From contig NZ_RQGA01000007.1 of assembly GCF_004769575.1 (NCBI RefSeq), positions 198,936-262,935 of the forward strand: a DNA stretch of 64,000 nucleotides, in the 5' to 3' direction. The position numbers were made by a program, and so were the translations under genes. The DNA is from Leptospira perdikensis (GTDB lineage Bacteria; Spirochaetota; Leptospiria; Leptospirales; Leptospiraceae). Positions 17,053 to 27,449 of this stretch are shown here, one piece after another. Position 1 is the stretch's first letter, and each line of letters begins with the position of its first letter. The notes beneath the pieces were generated by a model that saw only the letters and a list, made by a program, of their open reading frames with translations, had not been told where the DNA came from and ran no database searches.

Positions 17053-17081
17053 GTTTTTTTAGACGGAATACAGGCTTGTTC

Positions 17082-17108
17082 AATAAATAATCCAAATGAT
17101 TGTTTATT
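17082..17108. promoter_or_regulatory. Inverted repeat upstream of gltB
   Basis: AATAAATAATC (17082-17092) and GATTGTTTATT (17098-17108) form an 11-bp inverted repeat with one mismatch and a 5-base spacer, 140 bases upstream of gltB. It could be a regulator site, or a weak terminator for the preceding gene. Confidence 0.35.
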
Positions 17109-17215
17109 ATGCCGAATGTACTCGTAACGAACATTTTCTTATGTTTGATTTTGCCTAAAAATAAATCATTTTGCTGAAAACAAAATAATTGGACAGTACA
17201 CCCAAATTCAAAAAC

Positions 17216-17233
17216 AAGGTACAGTAATTGCTT
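17216..17233 (+). promoter_or_regulatory. Possible sigma-54 promoter of gltBD
   Basis: AAGGTACAGTAATTGCTT has GG and GC separated by ten bases, with AC after the GG and TTGCT at the -12 element, as in sigma-54 promoters. Against it, transcription would begin about six bases before the gltB ATG and lose the AGGG ribosome site. Confidence 0.3.
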
Positions 17234-17248
17234 TAGTGTAGGGTACGT

Positions 17249-20200
17249 ATGTCAAAATCTAACCAACCACCCATCCTTCCGCCACTCGGCCCACAGGCCC
17301 AAGGTATGTATGATCCTGCCATGGACAAAGATTCCTGTGGTGTTGGTTTTATCGCAAATTATAAAGGTAAACGGTCCCGCGACATCGTCGACAAGGGTAT
17401 CCGCCTCATGTGCAATTTAGAACACAGGGGTGCCGAAGGGGCTGATCCAAAAACCGGGGACGGTGCAGGGATCATGATCAATATCCCTGATGCATTTTTT
17501 AGAAAGAACCTTCCCTTCACTTTACCAAAAGAAGGCGATTATGCCGTAGGATTTCTTTTCCTTCCACAAAACACAGAAGTTCGCACGGCTGTGGAAAACG
17601 TAATCGAAAAAATCATCGTCGATGAAGGGGAAGAGTTTCTCGGATTCCGCGATGTTCCGGTGAACAAAGAATATGCGGGCGTTGTTGCATCTAAAACGAT
17701 TCCTGTTTTCAAACAAGTATTCATTGGTAAAAAATCCAAAAAATTAAAAACGTCTGATGACTTCGAAAGAAAACTATTCCTCATCCGTCGCCTCATCGAT
17801 AGACGCATTCGTACAGAAATGAAACTGGATCGTTCCCAGTATTACGTACCTAGTTTTTCCTCACGAACAATTGTATACAAAGGGATGTTACTCGGTGATC
17901 AGGTTAAAAAATTCTACGAAGATTTAAAATCTCCAGATTTAACTTCTGCATTTTGTTTAACTCATACAAGATTTTCGACTAACACCTTTCCTACTTGGGA
18001 TTTGGCTCACCCTTATCGCCAAATTGCTCACAACGGAGAGATCAACACACTTCGTGGGAACATGAACTGGATGGCTGCTCGCCAAATGGTAATGCAATCT
18101 CCACTTTATGGTGATGAACTTCGTCGTATGCTTCCCATTGTCATGGAAGGCCAGTCGGATACGGCAACCTTTGATACTGTACTCGAGTTACTTGTTATGG
18201 GAGGAAGATCTCTCCCTCATTCTGTGATGATGATGATTCCAGAAGCTTGGTCAAAAAACAAAGCTATGGATGCCGACAGACGCGCGTTCTACGAATACCA
18301 TGCAACCTTTATGGAACCTTGGGATGGGCCGGCTGCCATTGCTTTTACTGATGGTAGAATCATTGGAGCCACTCTTGATCGTAACGGACTTCGTCCTGCT
18401 CGTTTTGTTGTTACAAAAGACGATGAAGTGATCATGTCTTCCGAAGCAGGGGTATTAAACCTTCCTCCAGAAGAAGTTTTAATCCAAGACCGCCTTCGCC
18501 CAGGCCGTATGCTTCTCATAGATATGGAGAAAGGCCAAATCCTAGACGATGAAGAAATTAAAAAACAAATCGCTACCCAAAAACCGTATCGCAAATGGGT
18601 AGAAGACAATATGATTCGTCTCGGTTCTTTACCAGACCCTGAGAACGTAAAACAACCACAACACGAAACCATTTTGGAACGCCAAAGGGCCTTCGGTTAT
18701 ACACATGAAGATGTGTTTACCATCATCAAACCAATGGGAGTTTCTGGCGAAGAACCGATTGGCTCTATGGGTGTGGATTCCTCTCTTGCTGTCCTCAGTG
18801 AAAAACCACAACCCCTATTCCGTTACTTCAAACAAAACTTTGCACAAGTAACCAATCCACCGATTGATCCTATCCGTGAAGAACTTGTGATGGAACTCAC
18901 AACTTATATTGGACCGGAAGGGAACCTTCTTTCGGAAGAGCCGGAACATGCTCATCGTTTGGAGTTGGAACACCCGATTCTTACAAACGAAGATTTTGAA
19001 AAAATCAAACAAATCAGCGAAGGTCATTTCAAAGCCAAAACTTTTGAAATCCTTTTTGATCCATCTAAAAAACATGATATGAGAAACTCTCTTGATCGTG
19101 TTTGTGCCGATGCTGCAAAAGCCGTCAGAGAACAAGGAGTGACTCTCATCATCCTTACCGACCATGGTGTGGGTGAGAAAAAAGCTGCTATCCCATCACT
19201 ACTTGCAGTAGCAGGACTTCACCACTATTTGATCCGTGAAGGTCTTCGTACTCGCGCAGGGATTGTATTAGAATCAGGAGAACCAAGAGAGGTAGCCCAT
19301 TTTGCATTGTTATGCGGATATGGTGCCAACGCCATCAATCCATACCTTGCTTTTGAAACGATTGCCGATCTTTCACAACAAGGCCTACTTCCAGAAGTTC
19401 CTGAATACAAAGAAGCCAAAAAGAAATACATCAAATCCATTGGAAAAGGTTTGTTTAAAGTATTTTCAAAAATGGGGATCTCCACATTACAATCGTATTG
19501 TGGCGCTCAAATTTTTGAAGCCGTGGGACTTGATTCTGAGTTAGTGAATACTTATTTTGCGGGAACTCAGTCAAGAATCGAAGGACTTTCTCTTGAGATG
19601 TTAGAAGAAGAAACCGTTCGTCGCCACAAAGCAGCTTACGATTCGACCTTTTTCCCAAACAACTTGGAGCCGGGCGGAGTACACTACTATCGCAAAAATG
19701 GCGATAGCCATCTTTATACTCCAATTACAGTTCATAAACTTCAAAAAGCGACACAAGACAACGACTACAAAGTATTTAAAGAGTTCTCTAGTCTCATCGA
19801 TAACCAAAACGAAAGGGCCATCACTCTAAGAAGTTTATTCCAACTCGATTATGAAGGATCTAAAGAGATCCCGATTGAAGAAGTTGAGTCTGTAAAATCA
19901 ATTCTCAAACGTTTCCAAACAGGAGCCATGAGTCATGGGTCCATTTCTTGGGAAGCCCATACGACACTCGCTATTGCTATGAACCGAATTGGTGCTAAAT
20001 CCAACACGGGAGAAGGTGGAGAAGATCCAGTAAGATTCAAAACTCTTCCGAATGGAGATAGTATGCGTTCGGCGATCAAACAGGTTGCCTCTGCGAGATT
20101 TGGTGTGACTATGGAATACCTCACCAATGCTGATGATATCCAAATCAAAATGGCACAGGGCGCAAAACCAGGAGAAGGTGGACAACTTCCAGGTCATAAA

Positions 20201-21826
20201 GTGGATAAATACATTGGGTGGCTTCGTTATTCCACACCAGGGGTGACATTGATTTCCCCTCCTCCACACCATGATATTTATTCCATCGAAGATTTAAAAC
20301 AGCTGATCTTTGACCTAAAGAACTCCAACCCAAGAGCACGAGTTTCCGTAAAATTAGTTTCTGAATCTGGAGTAGGAACAGTGGCAGCTGGTGTGGCAAA
20401 AGCACATGCTGACCACATCCTCATTGCAGGACATGAAGGGGGAACGGGAGCTAGTCCTATCTCTTCGATTCACCATGCAGGAACACCTTGGGAACTCGGG
20501 CTTTCCGAAACCCACCAAACACTCGTTGCAAACGGACTTCGTGACCGTGTGTATCTGGCTGTGGATGGAAAACTCCTCACTGGAAAAGATGTGGTTGTAG
20601 GAGCCCTACTTGGTGCGGAAGAATTTGGATTCTCTACTTCTGCACTCGTATCAGTGGGTTGTATCATGATGCGTAAATGCCACTTGAATACTTGCCCTGT
20701 GGGTGTTGCGACTCAAGATGAATTCTTAAGAAGTAAATTTACCGGCAAACCAGAGTATGTTGTAAACTTCATGACCTTTGTTGCAGAAGAAGTTCGTGAA
20801 ATCATGGCAAAACTTGGATTTAGAACTTTCGAAGAAATGATTGGCCAAGTGGAAAAAATCAAATTCAAACGACCTCACCACCATTGGAAAGCTCGTGGAC
20901 TTGATTTTACAAAAGTTCTACACAGACCAACTCCTGTATTCCCTACAGGACTATTCCGTGCAAAAGAACAGAACCACCATTTGGATGAACAAATTGACAA
21001 CGAACTGATTCGTAAGTCCCTCCCTGCGATTGACCACAAACAACCGGTGAAAATTCAAACCTCCATTGTGAACCTAAATCGTTCTGTGGGAACCATGCTC
21101 AGCCACGAAGTGACAAAAAAATATGGAGTGGATGGTCTTACCGAAGACACCATTGACATCGAATTTACCGGAACCGCAGGACAGTCGTTTGGTGCTTTTG
21201 TGACCAAAGGGATGACACTTCGCCTCATCGGGGAAGGAAATGACTACGTAGGGAAAGGATTATGTGGTGGAAAACTCATCTTCCAAACTCCTAAAAATGC
21301 TCCTTACAAAGCAGAAGAAAACATAGTCATCGGTAACACTTGTTTCATTGGTGCCACTAGTGGAAATGCTTATGTCAACGGGATTGCAGGAGAAAGATTC
21401 TGTGTTCGTAACTCAGGTGCTCATGTAATCGTAGAAGGAACAGGAGACCATGGTTGTGAATACATGACTGGTGGACGGGTCATCATCCTTGGAGACATTG
21501 GAAGAAACTTTGCCGCTGGTATGTCTGGTGGAATTGCATACCTTTGGGATCCAAAGAAAAACAAAGAATCACTCATCAACAAAGAGATGGTCGACTTAGA
21601 TCCGTTAACTGATGCATCAGAAATTGCAGAAGTAAAAAAGATGGTAGAAGATCATAAAACTTATACTGGTTCCAAAAGAGCAGAAGAAGTTCTGAAAGAT
21701 TGGGACGTTGTTGTAAAACAAATGATCAAAGTGATTCCGAGAGATTATAAAAAAGCTTTAGAAAAAATGGCCGAAGAAACTACATCGGCAAAACCAAACA
21801 AAGAGGGGGTAACAGCTCGTGGGTAA
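17249..21826 (+). CDS. gltB: Glutamate synthase (NADPH) large subunit
   Basis: 1525 aa, full length. Together with GltD it makes two glutamates from glutamine and 2-oxoglutarate. The N-terminal amidotransferase nucleophile is Cys30 (DSCGVGF) after a propeptide of 29 residues. The central and FMN/2-oxoglutarate domains include [11 protein letters not shown] and [15 protein letters not shown]. The 3Fe-4S site [15 protein letters not shown] has the C-x5-C-x4-C spacing, and the Gly-rich beta-helix follows at the C-terminus ([20 protein letters not shown]). Overlaps gltD by eight bases. Confidence 0.97.
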   Translation: MSKSNQPPILPPLGPQAQGMYDPAMDKDSCGVGFIANYKGKRSRDIVDKGIRLMCNLEHRGAEGADPKTGDGAGIMINIPDAFFRKNLPFTLPKEGDYAVGFLFLPQNTEVRTAVENVIEKIIVDEGEEFLGFRDVPVNKEYAGVVASKTIPVFKQVFIGKKSKKLKTSDDFERKLFLIRRLIDRRIRTEMKLDRSQYYVPSFSSRTIVYKGMLLGDQVKKFYEDLKSPDLTSAFCLTHTRFSTNTFPTWDLAHPYRQIAHNGEINTLRGNMNWMAARQMVMQSPLYGDELRRMLPIVMEGQSDTATFDTVLELLVMGGRSLPHSVMMMIPEAWSKNKAMDADRRAFYEYHATFMEPWDGPAAIAFTDGRIIGATLDRNGLRPARFVVTKDDEVIMSSEAGVLNLPPEEVLIQDRLRPGRMLLIDMEKGQILDDEEIKKQIATQKPYRKWVEDNMIRLGSLPDPENVKQPQHETILERQRAFGYTHEDVFTIIKPMGVSGEEPIGSMGVDSSLAVLSEKPQPLFRYFKQNFAQVTNPPIDPIREELVMELTTYIGPEGNLLSEEPEHAHRLELEHPILTNEDFEKIKQISEGHFKAKTFEILFDPSKKHDMRNSLDRVCADAAKAVREQGVTLIILTDHGVGEKKAAIPSLLAVAGLHHYLIREGLRTRAGIVLESGEPREVAHFALLCGYGANAINPYLAFETIADLSQQGLLPEVPEYKEAKKKYIKSIGKGLFKVFSKMGISTLQSYCGAQIFEAVGLDSELVNTYFAGTQSRIEGLSLEMLEEETVRRHKAAYDSTFFPNNLEPGGVHYYRKNGDSHLYTPITVHKLQKATQDNDYKVFKEFSSLIDNQNERAITLRSLFQLDYEGSKEIPIEEVESVKSILKRFQTGAMSHGSISWEAHTTLAIAMNRIGAKSNTGEGGEDPVRFKTLPNGDSMRSAIKQVASARFGVTMEYLTNADDIQIKMAQGAKPGEGGQLPGHKVDKYIGWLRYSTPGVTLISPPPHHDIYSIEDLKQLIFDLKNSNPRARVSVKLVSESGVGTVAAGVAKAHADHILIAGHEGGTGASPISSIHHAGTPWELGLSETHQTLVANGLRDRVYLAVDGKLLTGKDVVVGALLGAEEFGFSTSALVSVGCIMMRKCHLNTCPVGVATQDEFLRSKFTGKPEYVVNFMTFVAEEVREIMAKLGFRTFEEMIGQVEKIKFKRPHHHWKARGLDFTKVLHRPTPVFPTGLFRAKEQNHHLDEQIDNELIRKSLPAIDHKQPVKIQTSIVNLNRSVGTMLSHEVTKKYGVDGLTEDTIDIEFTGTAGQSFGAFVTKGMTLRLIGEGNDYVGKGLCGGKLIFQTPKNAPYKAEENIVIGNTCFIGATSGNAYVNGIAGERFCVRNSGAHVIVEGTGDHGCEYMTGGRVIILGDIGRNFAAGMSGGIAYLWDPKKNKESLINKEMVDLDPLTDASEIAEVKKMVEDHKTYTGSKRAEEVLKDWDVVVKQMIKVIPRDYKKALEKMAEETTSAKPNKEGVTARG

Positions 21827-23261
21827 ACCAACAGGATTTTTAGAATTTAAAAAAGAATACCTTCAGAAGATTGAACCAAAAGAAAGAGTTAAGAACTATA
21901 AAGAGTTCGAAAAACCTTTTTCTGAGACTGTTGCCAAAGACCAAGGTGCTCGTTGTATGGACTGTGGGATTCCTTTTTGCCACGGTGATACAGGTTGTCC
22001 TGTAGATAACCTCATACCAGAGTTTAATGACTTTGTATACCGAGGTCGTTGGAAAGAAGCTTGGGAAAATCTTTCCAAAACAAATAACTTTCCTGAATTT
22101 ACAGGAAGGTTATGCCCTGCTCCTTGTGAGTCGGCTTGTACTTTAGGAATCATTGAACCACCGGTTTCGATCAAATCCATTGAAAGAACCATCATTGATC
22201 GTGCTTGGGAAGAAGGTTGGGTCATCCCACAACCTCCGACTTCCAAATCGGGGAAAAAAGTTGCCGTTGTTGGATCGGGACCGGCAGGTCTTGCCGCAGG
22301 ACAACAGTTAGCTCGTGCTGGACATACTGTTACTATTTTCGAAAAAAATGATCGGATTGGTGGCCTACTTCGTTACGGAATTCCCGACTTCAAAATGGAA
22401 AAAAGACATATCGACCGCCGTATGAAACAAATGGAAGCGGAAGGTGTTACCTTTAAAACCAATGTCAACGTAGGTGTAGATATCACCGCTAAGCAACTAT
22501 TAGCTGATTTTGATTCCGTTGTCCTTGCTTGTGGATCTGAAGTTCCAAGAGACTTACCCGTAGAAGGTAGAAAGAACAAAGGGGTTCACTTTGCTATGGA
22601 CTTTTTGTCCAAAAACAACAAACATGTTGCTGGTGACGATATCGAAATCATAAACGCCAAAGACAAACATGTTATCGTAATTGGTGGTGGAGATACAGGT
22701 TCCGATTGTGTAGGAACTTCCAACCGCCAAGGTGCGAAGTCTGTGACTCAAATTGAACTTTTCCCAGAACCTCCGAAAGAAAGAGACTCCTCAACTCCTT
22801 GGCCACTCTACCCTAAGATGCTTCGCACGTCCACCTCACACGAGGAAGGTGTAAGTCGCAAATGGGCCGTCTCCACTATGGGTTTCAAATCCAATGATAA
22901 AGGGGAAGTCACCGCCATTTACGGATCGGAAGTGAAAGAAGAAAATGGAAAATTCAATCCAGTTCCTGGAACCGAATTTGAATGGCCGGCTGATTTAGTT
23001 TTTCTTGCGATGGGATTTGTAAACCCAATCAAAGAGGGACTCATCGCTGATTTGCAAAAAGAAGGATTGGAACTAGACGGTCGTGGAAACGTGAAGGCCG
23101 ATTTCGGAACAAAACAAGGATCATTCGCAACTTCTGTACCGAAAGTGTACGCTTGTGGTGACGTGAGACGGGGGCAATCCCTCATCGTTTGGGCGATTTC
23201 TGAAGGAAGGAAGTGTGCCGACCAAGTCCACCACTTCCTCATGCAAGACGTAGAGGTCTAA
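21819..23261 (+). CDS. gltD: Glutamate synthase (NADPH) small subunit
   Basis: 480 aa from a GTG at 21819, with GAGGGGG upstream inside gltB. Supplies electrons from NADPH through FAD to GltB. The N-terminal cysteine clusters ([16 protein letters not shown] and [12 protein letters not shown]) bind two 4Fe-4S centres. The FAD motif [10 protein letters not shown] (about residues 151-160) and the NADPH motif [11 protein letters not shown] follow. The eight-base overlap indicates coupled translation with gltB. Confidence 0.96.
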   Translation: MGKPTGFLEFKKEYLQKIEPKERVKNYKEFEKPFSETVAKDQGARCMDCGIPFCHGDTGCPVDNLIPEFNDFVYRGRWKEAWENLSKTNNFPEFTGRLCPAPCESACTLGIIEPPVSIKSIERTIIDRAWEEGWVIPQPPTSKSGKKVAVVGSGPAGLAAGQQLARAGHTVTIFEKNDRIGGLLRYGIPDFKMEKRHIDRRMKQMEAEGVTFKTNVNVGVDITAKQLLADFDSVVLACGSEVPRDLPVEGRKNKGVHFAMDFLSKNNKHVAGDDIEIINAKDKHVIVIGGGDTGSDCVGTSNRQGAKSVTQIELFPEPPKERDSSTPWPLYPKMLRTSTSHEEGVSRKWAVSTMGFKSNDKGEVTAIYGSEVKEENGKFNPVPGTEFEWPADLVFLAMGFVNPIKEGLIADLQKEGLELDGRGNVKADFGTKQGSFATSVPKVYACGDVRRGQSLIVWAISEGRKCADQVHHFLMQDVEV

Positions 23262-23271
23262 ACCCTCTACT

Positions 23272-23457
23272 CTACGAACCACATTTGGAACATACCTTGT
23301 CATAACAGGGATAATTTGTTTCCAAATGTGGATTTACTTTCAAACCTTCTTTGGCAAAAAAATTCTTGCCTAACTTCCAAATTGTCAAAATCATTGGTGA
23401 GATCAATTGAAACGTAGCTAGTAACACTATAGAAATTGTTATATAATATTCCAACAC
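23272..23457 (-). CDS. Possible small single-helix membrane protein with C-terminal Cys motif
   Basis: 61 aa from a GTG at 23457, with AAGGG eight bases upstream. An N-terminal helix (YYITISIVLLATFQLISPM) is followed by a basic stretch and the ending YPCYDKVCSKCGS, whose C-x4-C-x2-C could bind metal. Its composition looks protein-like and it fills the gap between gltD and the next gene. Against it, its start is only 12 bases from the divergent start at 23469, and a TATAAT for that gene lies inside it. Not a recognised family. Confidence 0.45.
   Translation of the reverse strand: MLEYYITISIVLLATFQLISPMILTIWKLGKNFFAKEGLKVNPHLETNYPCYDKVCSKCGS
23442..23447 (+). promoter_or_regulatory. -10 box (TATAAT) for the DUF5683-like gene
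   Basis: A consensus TATAAT ends 21 bases before the chosen TTG start at 23469. No convincing -35 box is present at normal spacing. Its position makes the earlier in-frame TTG at 23436 untenable as a start. Confidence 0.4.
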
Positions 23458-23468
23458 TTGAGATACCC

Positions 23469-24440
23469 TTGAAACTAACTATTACACAATATTTTAAAAT
23501 CGCAACACTTTTGGTAGTGCTTACCACAAACCTAACTGCAGAAAACATCCTTCTTAAAAAAGGAGGAACTCTGCAAGGTAAGGTGGTGGAACAAGACCAA
23601 TATAAGCTAAAAATTCGCAAAGAAGATGGAACCGTTGTAGTTCTAAATAAAACTGATATCCTCAAAGTGGTTTATAAAGACCACCTAACAGCTGCAGAAG
23701 AAGAGAAACTTCGGAAAGCAGAAGAAGAGAAAGAAAGAATCAAAAAAGATAAAGAAGAAGCTGCTAGACTGAAAAAAGAACAAGAAGAAGCAGCTAAATT
23801 AGAAAAAGAAATGGCTGCCAAGAATGCAACTGCTGATGCAGAGGCCAAACGCAAACAAGAAGAAGAGGCAAAACTTGCCGAAGCAGATCGCAAAAATCTC
23901 ACTAGGGGCGGAGCTACTTGGAGATCGGCAGTCCTTCCTGGTTGGGGTCAGTGGAAACAAGGCAGAAAGGTTCAAGCAATTGTTTATCCATCCATCGTTG
24001 CCATTGGACTCTTTTTCACATACGATAAACATCGTATGTATTTAAACGCCAAACGTGATTATAATAATTTAGAAAATCCTTATACAACTAACGGTTATAT
24101 CAGAGCAGCATTTTCCCCTCAAAGTTCAGCAACCGTATCACCGGCAGAAGCGGTCGTGGCAAGCCAACTCGGTCCCTTCAAAGGTCAAAGAGAGTCAGTG
24201 GAAAAACATTACCAAGATATGCAATACATTGGTGCAGCAACCATTCTTGTTTATTTATGGAATGTGTTTGATGCCTACTACTTCCATCCTACTGGCTCAG
24301 GAGTTAGTATGGAAGACACTCGCAAAGAAAAATTCTTTATGCATTCTTCCGTAGATCGTGTTGGATACCATCCGACGGCGATTGCTGGGGATCGCGGTAT
24401 CGAACACCGCACACAATTAGGATACGAGTTTACCTTCTAA
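23469..24440 (+). CDS. DUF5683-like envelope protein with coiled coil
   Basis: 323 aa from a TTG at 23469, which begins a good signal peptide (MKLTITQYFKIATLLVVLTT). A short beta-rich domain follows (KKGGTLQGKVVEQDQYKLKI). Next comes a charged coiled coil of Glu, Lys and Ala (about residues 80-140). The core WRSAVLPGWGQWKQGRK with two hydrophobic segments matches the SAxLPGxGQ pattern of DUF5683. Probably an envelope-associated structural protein; no enzyme motif. The next gene is the cbb3 oxidase cluster, about 190 bases downstream and separately regulated. Confidence 0.7.
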   Translation: MKLTITQYFKIATLLVVLTTNLTAENILLKKGGTLQGKVVEQDQYKLKIRKEDGTVVVLNKTDILKVVYKDHLTAAEEEKLRKAEEEKERIKKDKEEAARLKKEQEEAAKLEKEMAAKNATADAEAKRKQEEEAKLAEADRKNLTRGGATWRSAVLPGWGQWKQGRKVQAIVYPSIVAIGLFFTYDKHRMYLNAKRDYNNLENPYTTNGYIRAAFSPQSSATVSPAEAVVASQLGPFKGQRESVEKHYQDMQYIGAATILVYLWNVFDAYYFHPTGSGVSMEDTRKEKFFMHSSVDRVGYHPTAIAGDRGIEHRTQLGYEFTF

Positions 24441-24500
24441 CAATCATTAGGAAATATCTCCGTCCCCACCATTTTTTAGATTAATTCTAAGTCTCAAGGA

Positions 24501-24524
24501 ACCCCTTGACAAATATCAAGGGGT
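24501..24524. promoter_or_regulatory. FNR/CRP-type box upstream of the cbb3 oxidase genes
   Basis: ACCCCTTGA and TCAAGGGGT form a perfect 9-bp inverted repeat. At its centre TTGAC-AAAT-ATCAA matches the FNR consensus TTGAT-N4-ATCAA at nine of ten positions. Low-oxygen control of cco operons by FNR-type regulators is well established elsewhere. There is no T run on either strand, so it is not a terminator. TTGACA also overlaps as a possible -35 box with TAATAA 16 bases downstream. Confidence 0.65.
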
Positions 24525-24631
24525 CATAATAAGAACCCTATTCTGTTTTTCTTTCTTTTCTTCGTCCTTTTTTATACAAAGGAATTAGTTCTCTATACAT
24601 ACGGAACTGATAAAGATTAAGGAGAGAAACA

Positions 24632-26062
24632 TTGGCTACGGAAAAAACTCAATATGATGATTTTATCGTAAAGGGGTTTATCATTTCAGCGTTAGTCTGG
24701 GGCGTCGCATCAATGACATTTGGTGTCATTATTGCCTTCCAGCTTGTATATCCACAGCTGAATTTGGAATTACCCTGGACGAGCTTCGGAAGGTTACGAC
24801 CTCTACATACCAATGCTGCCATTTTTGGATTTGCATTGAGTGTTATCTTCGCCACAGCCTACCACACAGTACAAAGATTGTGTCGAACTAGAATGTGGAA
24901 CGACACTCTTTCCAAAATACATTTGGCATTGTATAACCTATCAATTGTCCTTGCAGCAATTACTTTACCACTTGGTTTCAGCCAATCAAAAGAATATGCC
25001 GAATTAGAATGGCCTATCGACTTATTGATAGTTGTATGGTATGTAATTTTCTTTGCAAACTACTTGATGACGGTACTTAAAAGAAAAGAAGAACAAATGT
25101 ATGTGGCCATTTGGTTTTACATTGCTTCTTTTGTTACAGTTCCACTTCTTTTTATCGTAAACAACATTGTTATTCCTGCAGGATTCTTAAAATCTTACTC
25201 AGTATACGCAGGAGTGTTTGATGCCAACATTCAATGGTGGTATGGACACAACGCAGTAGCCTTTGTTCTTACGACTCCATTTTTGGGACTAATGTATTAC
25301 TACCTCCCAAAACATATCAAACAACCCATTTACTCACATAGACTTTCGATCATTCATTTCTGGTCGTTAATCTTTATCTATATTTGGGCTGGACCTCACC
25401 ATTTACTATACTCTCCAATTCCGGAATGGTTACAAACAACTGGTATGGTATTCTCCATTATGTTGTGGATGCCTTCTTGGGGAGGTATGTTAAACGGATT
25501 CTTAACACTTACCCAAGCTAAAGATAAAATTAAAGTGGATGCTACCCTCAAAATGATGTTAGCTGCAGTTACTTTTTACGGTATGTCTACGTTTGAAGGT
25601 CCACTTCTTTCCATTCGTGCTGTATCTGCTCTTGGACACAACACTGACTGGATCATTGGTCACGTTCACTCGGGAACACTCGGTTGGGTTGGATTTATGT
25701 CTGCCGCAGCTTTATACTACCTAGTGCCAAGACTTTGGAATTCCAATCTCTATAGCGAAAAACTTGCCAATGCACACTTCTGGCTCGGAACTCTCGGTAT
25801 CCTACTCTACATCATCTCCATGTGGGTCTCTGGAATTACTGAAGGATCTATGTGGCGAGCAGTTGGCGAAAACGGTGAACTTGTTTATAAAGACTGGGTA
25901 GAAATTGTAGAGTTCTTAAAACCATTTAGACTTTTCCGTGCGATCGGGGGAACACTCTATCTAACAGGAATTATACTAATGGTATATAACTTTATCAAAA
26001 CCATTCAAAATAAAGATAGCGGGTTTGTAGAACAAGACTTACGTATAGGAGTGAAATCATAA
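24632..26062 (+). CDS. ccoN: cbb3-type cytochrome c oxidase subunit I
   Basis: 476 aa, catalytic subunit of the high-affinity terminal oxidase in the inner membrane. Starts at TTG with a strong AAGGAGAG five bases upstream. About twelve helices; haem and copper ligands appear in LRPLHTNAAIFGF, WWYGHNAVAFVL, GPHHLLYSPIPEW and LGHNTDWIIGHVHSGTLGW. The stop overlaps the ccoO ATG by one base. Confidence 0.97.
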   Translation: MATEKTQYDDFIVKGFIISALVWGVASMTFGVIIAFQLVYPQLNLELPWTSFGRLRPLHTNAAIFGFALSVIFATAYHTVQRLCRTRMWNDTLSKIHLALYNLSIVLAAITLPLGFSQSKEYAELEWPIDLLIVVWYVIFFANYLMTVLKRKEEQMYVAIWFYIASFVTVPLLFIVNNIVIPAGFLKSYSVYAGVFDANIQWWYGHNAVAFVLTTPFLGLMYYYLPKHIKQPIYSHRLSIIHFWSLIFIYIWAGPHHLLYSPIPEWLQTTGMVFSIMLWMPSWGGMLNGFLTLTQAKDKIKVDATLKMMLAAVTFYGMSTFEGPLLSIRAVSALGHNTDWIIGHVHSGTLGWVGFMSAAALYYLVPRLWNSNLYSEKLANAHFWLGTLGILLYIISMWVSGITEGSMWRAVGENGELVYKDWVEIVEFLKPFRLFRAIGGTLYLTGIILMVYNFIKTIQNKDSGFVEQDLRIGVKS

Positions 26063-26757
26063 TGTTAGGATTTAACAAATTCTTAGATTGGTTTTCTGAA
26101 ATTGCAGACCGTTGGGACACAAAGGGTGTTAAGTTTACACTATATACAACGATAGCAGTTGTCATTGGTGGACTTTTTGAACTGGTTCCTCCGTTTTTTC
26201 TAACAAAAACGGTAACACCAATTTCCACTGTGAAACCATATTCAGCTTTAGAACTAGCAGGTCGTGATACTTACCAAAAAGAAGGATGTATCGGATGCCA
26301 CACTCAAATGGTTCGACCTTTCAAATGGGAAGTGGATCGTTTTGACCCAACTAAGGCGTATGGCAGAACTGGGTATTCTAAAGGTGGAGAGTATGTTTAT
26401 GACCATCCATTCCTTTGGGGATCAAAACGTACGGGTCCAGACTTAGCTCATGAGTCCCAAATGTTACGATCTGACGAATGGCATAAAAACCATTTAATCA
26501 ACCCAAGAACTGTCGGTGGTGTACCTAACTCGATTATGCCAGCCTATCCATGGTTATTCGAGACATCACATAAAGTCGATGTAGATCAAGTACTTGCAAA
26601 CATGAAAGCTCTCAAATCTATCGGAGTCCCTTATACTGAAGAAGACTTTGCCAATGCACCTTCTCTTCTAAAGGACAAAACCGAGGGAGAGGCTCTGGTT
26701 GCATATTTGCAAAAACTGGGAAAGGATTCCGCAGAATTGCAGAAAGGTATGAAGTAA
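26062..26757 (+). CDS. ccoO: cbb3-type oxidase subunit II, mono-haem cytochrome c
   Basis: 231 aa. One N-terminal membrane anchor (about residues 25-45) and one haem c site C76-IG-C79-H80 (GCIGCHTQMVRP). The distal Met is probably in NSIMPAYPWL. Passes electrons from CcoP to CcoN on the periplasmic side. The usual size and position, directly after ccoN. Confidence 0.96.
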   Translation: MLGFNKFLDWFSEIADRWDTKGVKFTLYTTIAVVIGGLFELVPPFFLTKTVTPISTVKPYSALELAGRDTYQKEGCIGCHTQMVRPFKWEVDRFDPTKAYGRTGYSKGGEYVYDHPFLWGSKRTGPDLAHESQMLRSDEWHKNHLINPRTVGGVPNSIMPAYPWLFETSHKVDVDQVLANMKALKSIGVPYTEEDFANAPSLLKDKTEGEALVAYLQKLGKDSAELQKGMK

Positions 26758-26761
26758 AATT

Positions 26762-26911
26762 ATGAACGAAGCAGATATTCTACTCGTTTACAAAAGTTTG
26801 AGATTGCCGATCCTCGTGATCGCAATCTCTTACATCACCTACTACGTTTATAAAAAACGTACGAAAGACGAAATGGAGAAACCCAAGTATAGAATGCTTG
26901 AGGAGGATTAA
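26762..26911 (+). CDS. ccoQ: Small cbb3 oxidase subunit CcoQ
   Basis: 49 aa, an ATG at 26762 to TAA at 26911. One helix (LPILVIAISYITYYVY) then a charged tail ending KPKYRMLEED. Position between ccoO and ccoP and size identify it as CcoQ, which stabilises the complex. The tail resembles that of CcoS in this same operon. The GAGGAGG near its end is the ribosome site of ccoP. Confidence 0.85.
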   Translation: MNEADILLVYKSLRLPILVIAISYITYYVYKKRTKDEMEKPKYRMLEED

Positions 26912-26916
26912 TACGA

Positions 26917-27447
26917 ATGAAAGAACCAAAAGAAGTAGACGGAATCTTCCAAGCCGACAACCCCATGCCCACTTGGTGGAAATTAGTGTGGTTTATCAGT
27001 ATCATCGTTTCCATAGGTTATGTTGTATACTTTCACTGGTATTCTGAATGGCCACAAGATGTTGCGTTTGAGAAAGAAGTAGCAGAACACGAAGCACAAT
27101 TTCCAGTCAAACAAGCAGTGGTAGTGAATGCAGAAGACGGATCCAACCCTTACCGAGATGATGCAGTTGCTATCAAAGAAGGTGAAGGAACATACAAACA
27201 AATTTGTTCTGCTTGCCACGGTCCGACTGCAGAAGGTGCTGTAGGTCCAAGTCTTGTGGACAAAGACTGGCTTCACGGAAATACCGATAAAGAAGTTTTC
27301 AACAACATCATGAAAGGGGTAGGACCTGAAAGACAAAAACTCAATCGGGGAGGAATGCCCGCTTGGGAAGGATTAGGAGCGGAAAAAGTGTATGCCGTGA
27401 TGGCATGGCTTGCGACTAAAAATAGTAGTTTGGTAAAGGCTAAATAA
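26917..27447 (+). CDS. ccoP: cbb3-type oxidase subunit III with a single haem c domain
   Basis: 176 aa. Starts with the CcoP N-terminal region (VDGIFQADNPMPTWWKL and one helix). Only one haem c domain follows: C97-SA-C100-H101 (ICSACHGPTAEG), with a likely Met ligand in RGGMPAWEG. Usual CcoP has two haems and about 300 residues, so one domain is missing. The remaining protein is intact and in frame, so this looks like a natural form and not a frameshift. Followed three bases later by ccoG. Confidence 0.92.
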   Translation: MKEPKEVDGIFQADNPMPTWWKLVWFISIIVSIGYVVYFHWYSEWPQDVAFEKEVAEHEAQFPVKQAVVVNAEDGSNPYRDDAVAIKEGEGTYKQICSACHGPTAEGAVGPSLVDKDWLHGNTDKEVFNNIMKGVGPERQKLNRGGMPAWEGLGAEKVYAVMAWLATKNSSLVKAK

Positions 27448-27449
27448 AG

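Noticed and set aside
20145..20405. Antisense frame of 86 aa within gltB
   Set aside because: Shadow of the highly conserved gltB frame; no independent evidence.
23436..23468. Upstream TTG start for the DUF5683-like protein
   Set aside because: Overlaps the TATAAT box and adds residues before the signal peptide.
24501..24524. Inverted repeat as terminator of the DUF5683-like gene
   Set aside because: No T run on either strand, and the centre matches an FNR box.
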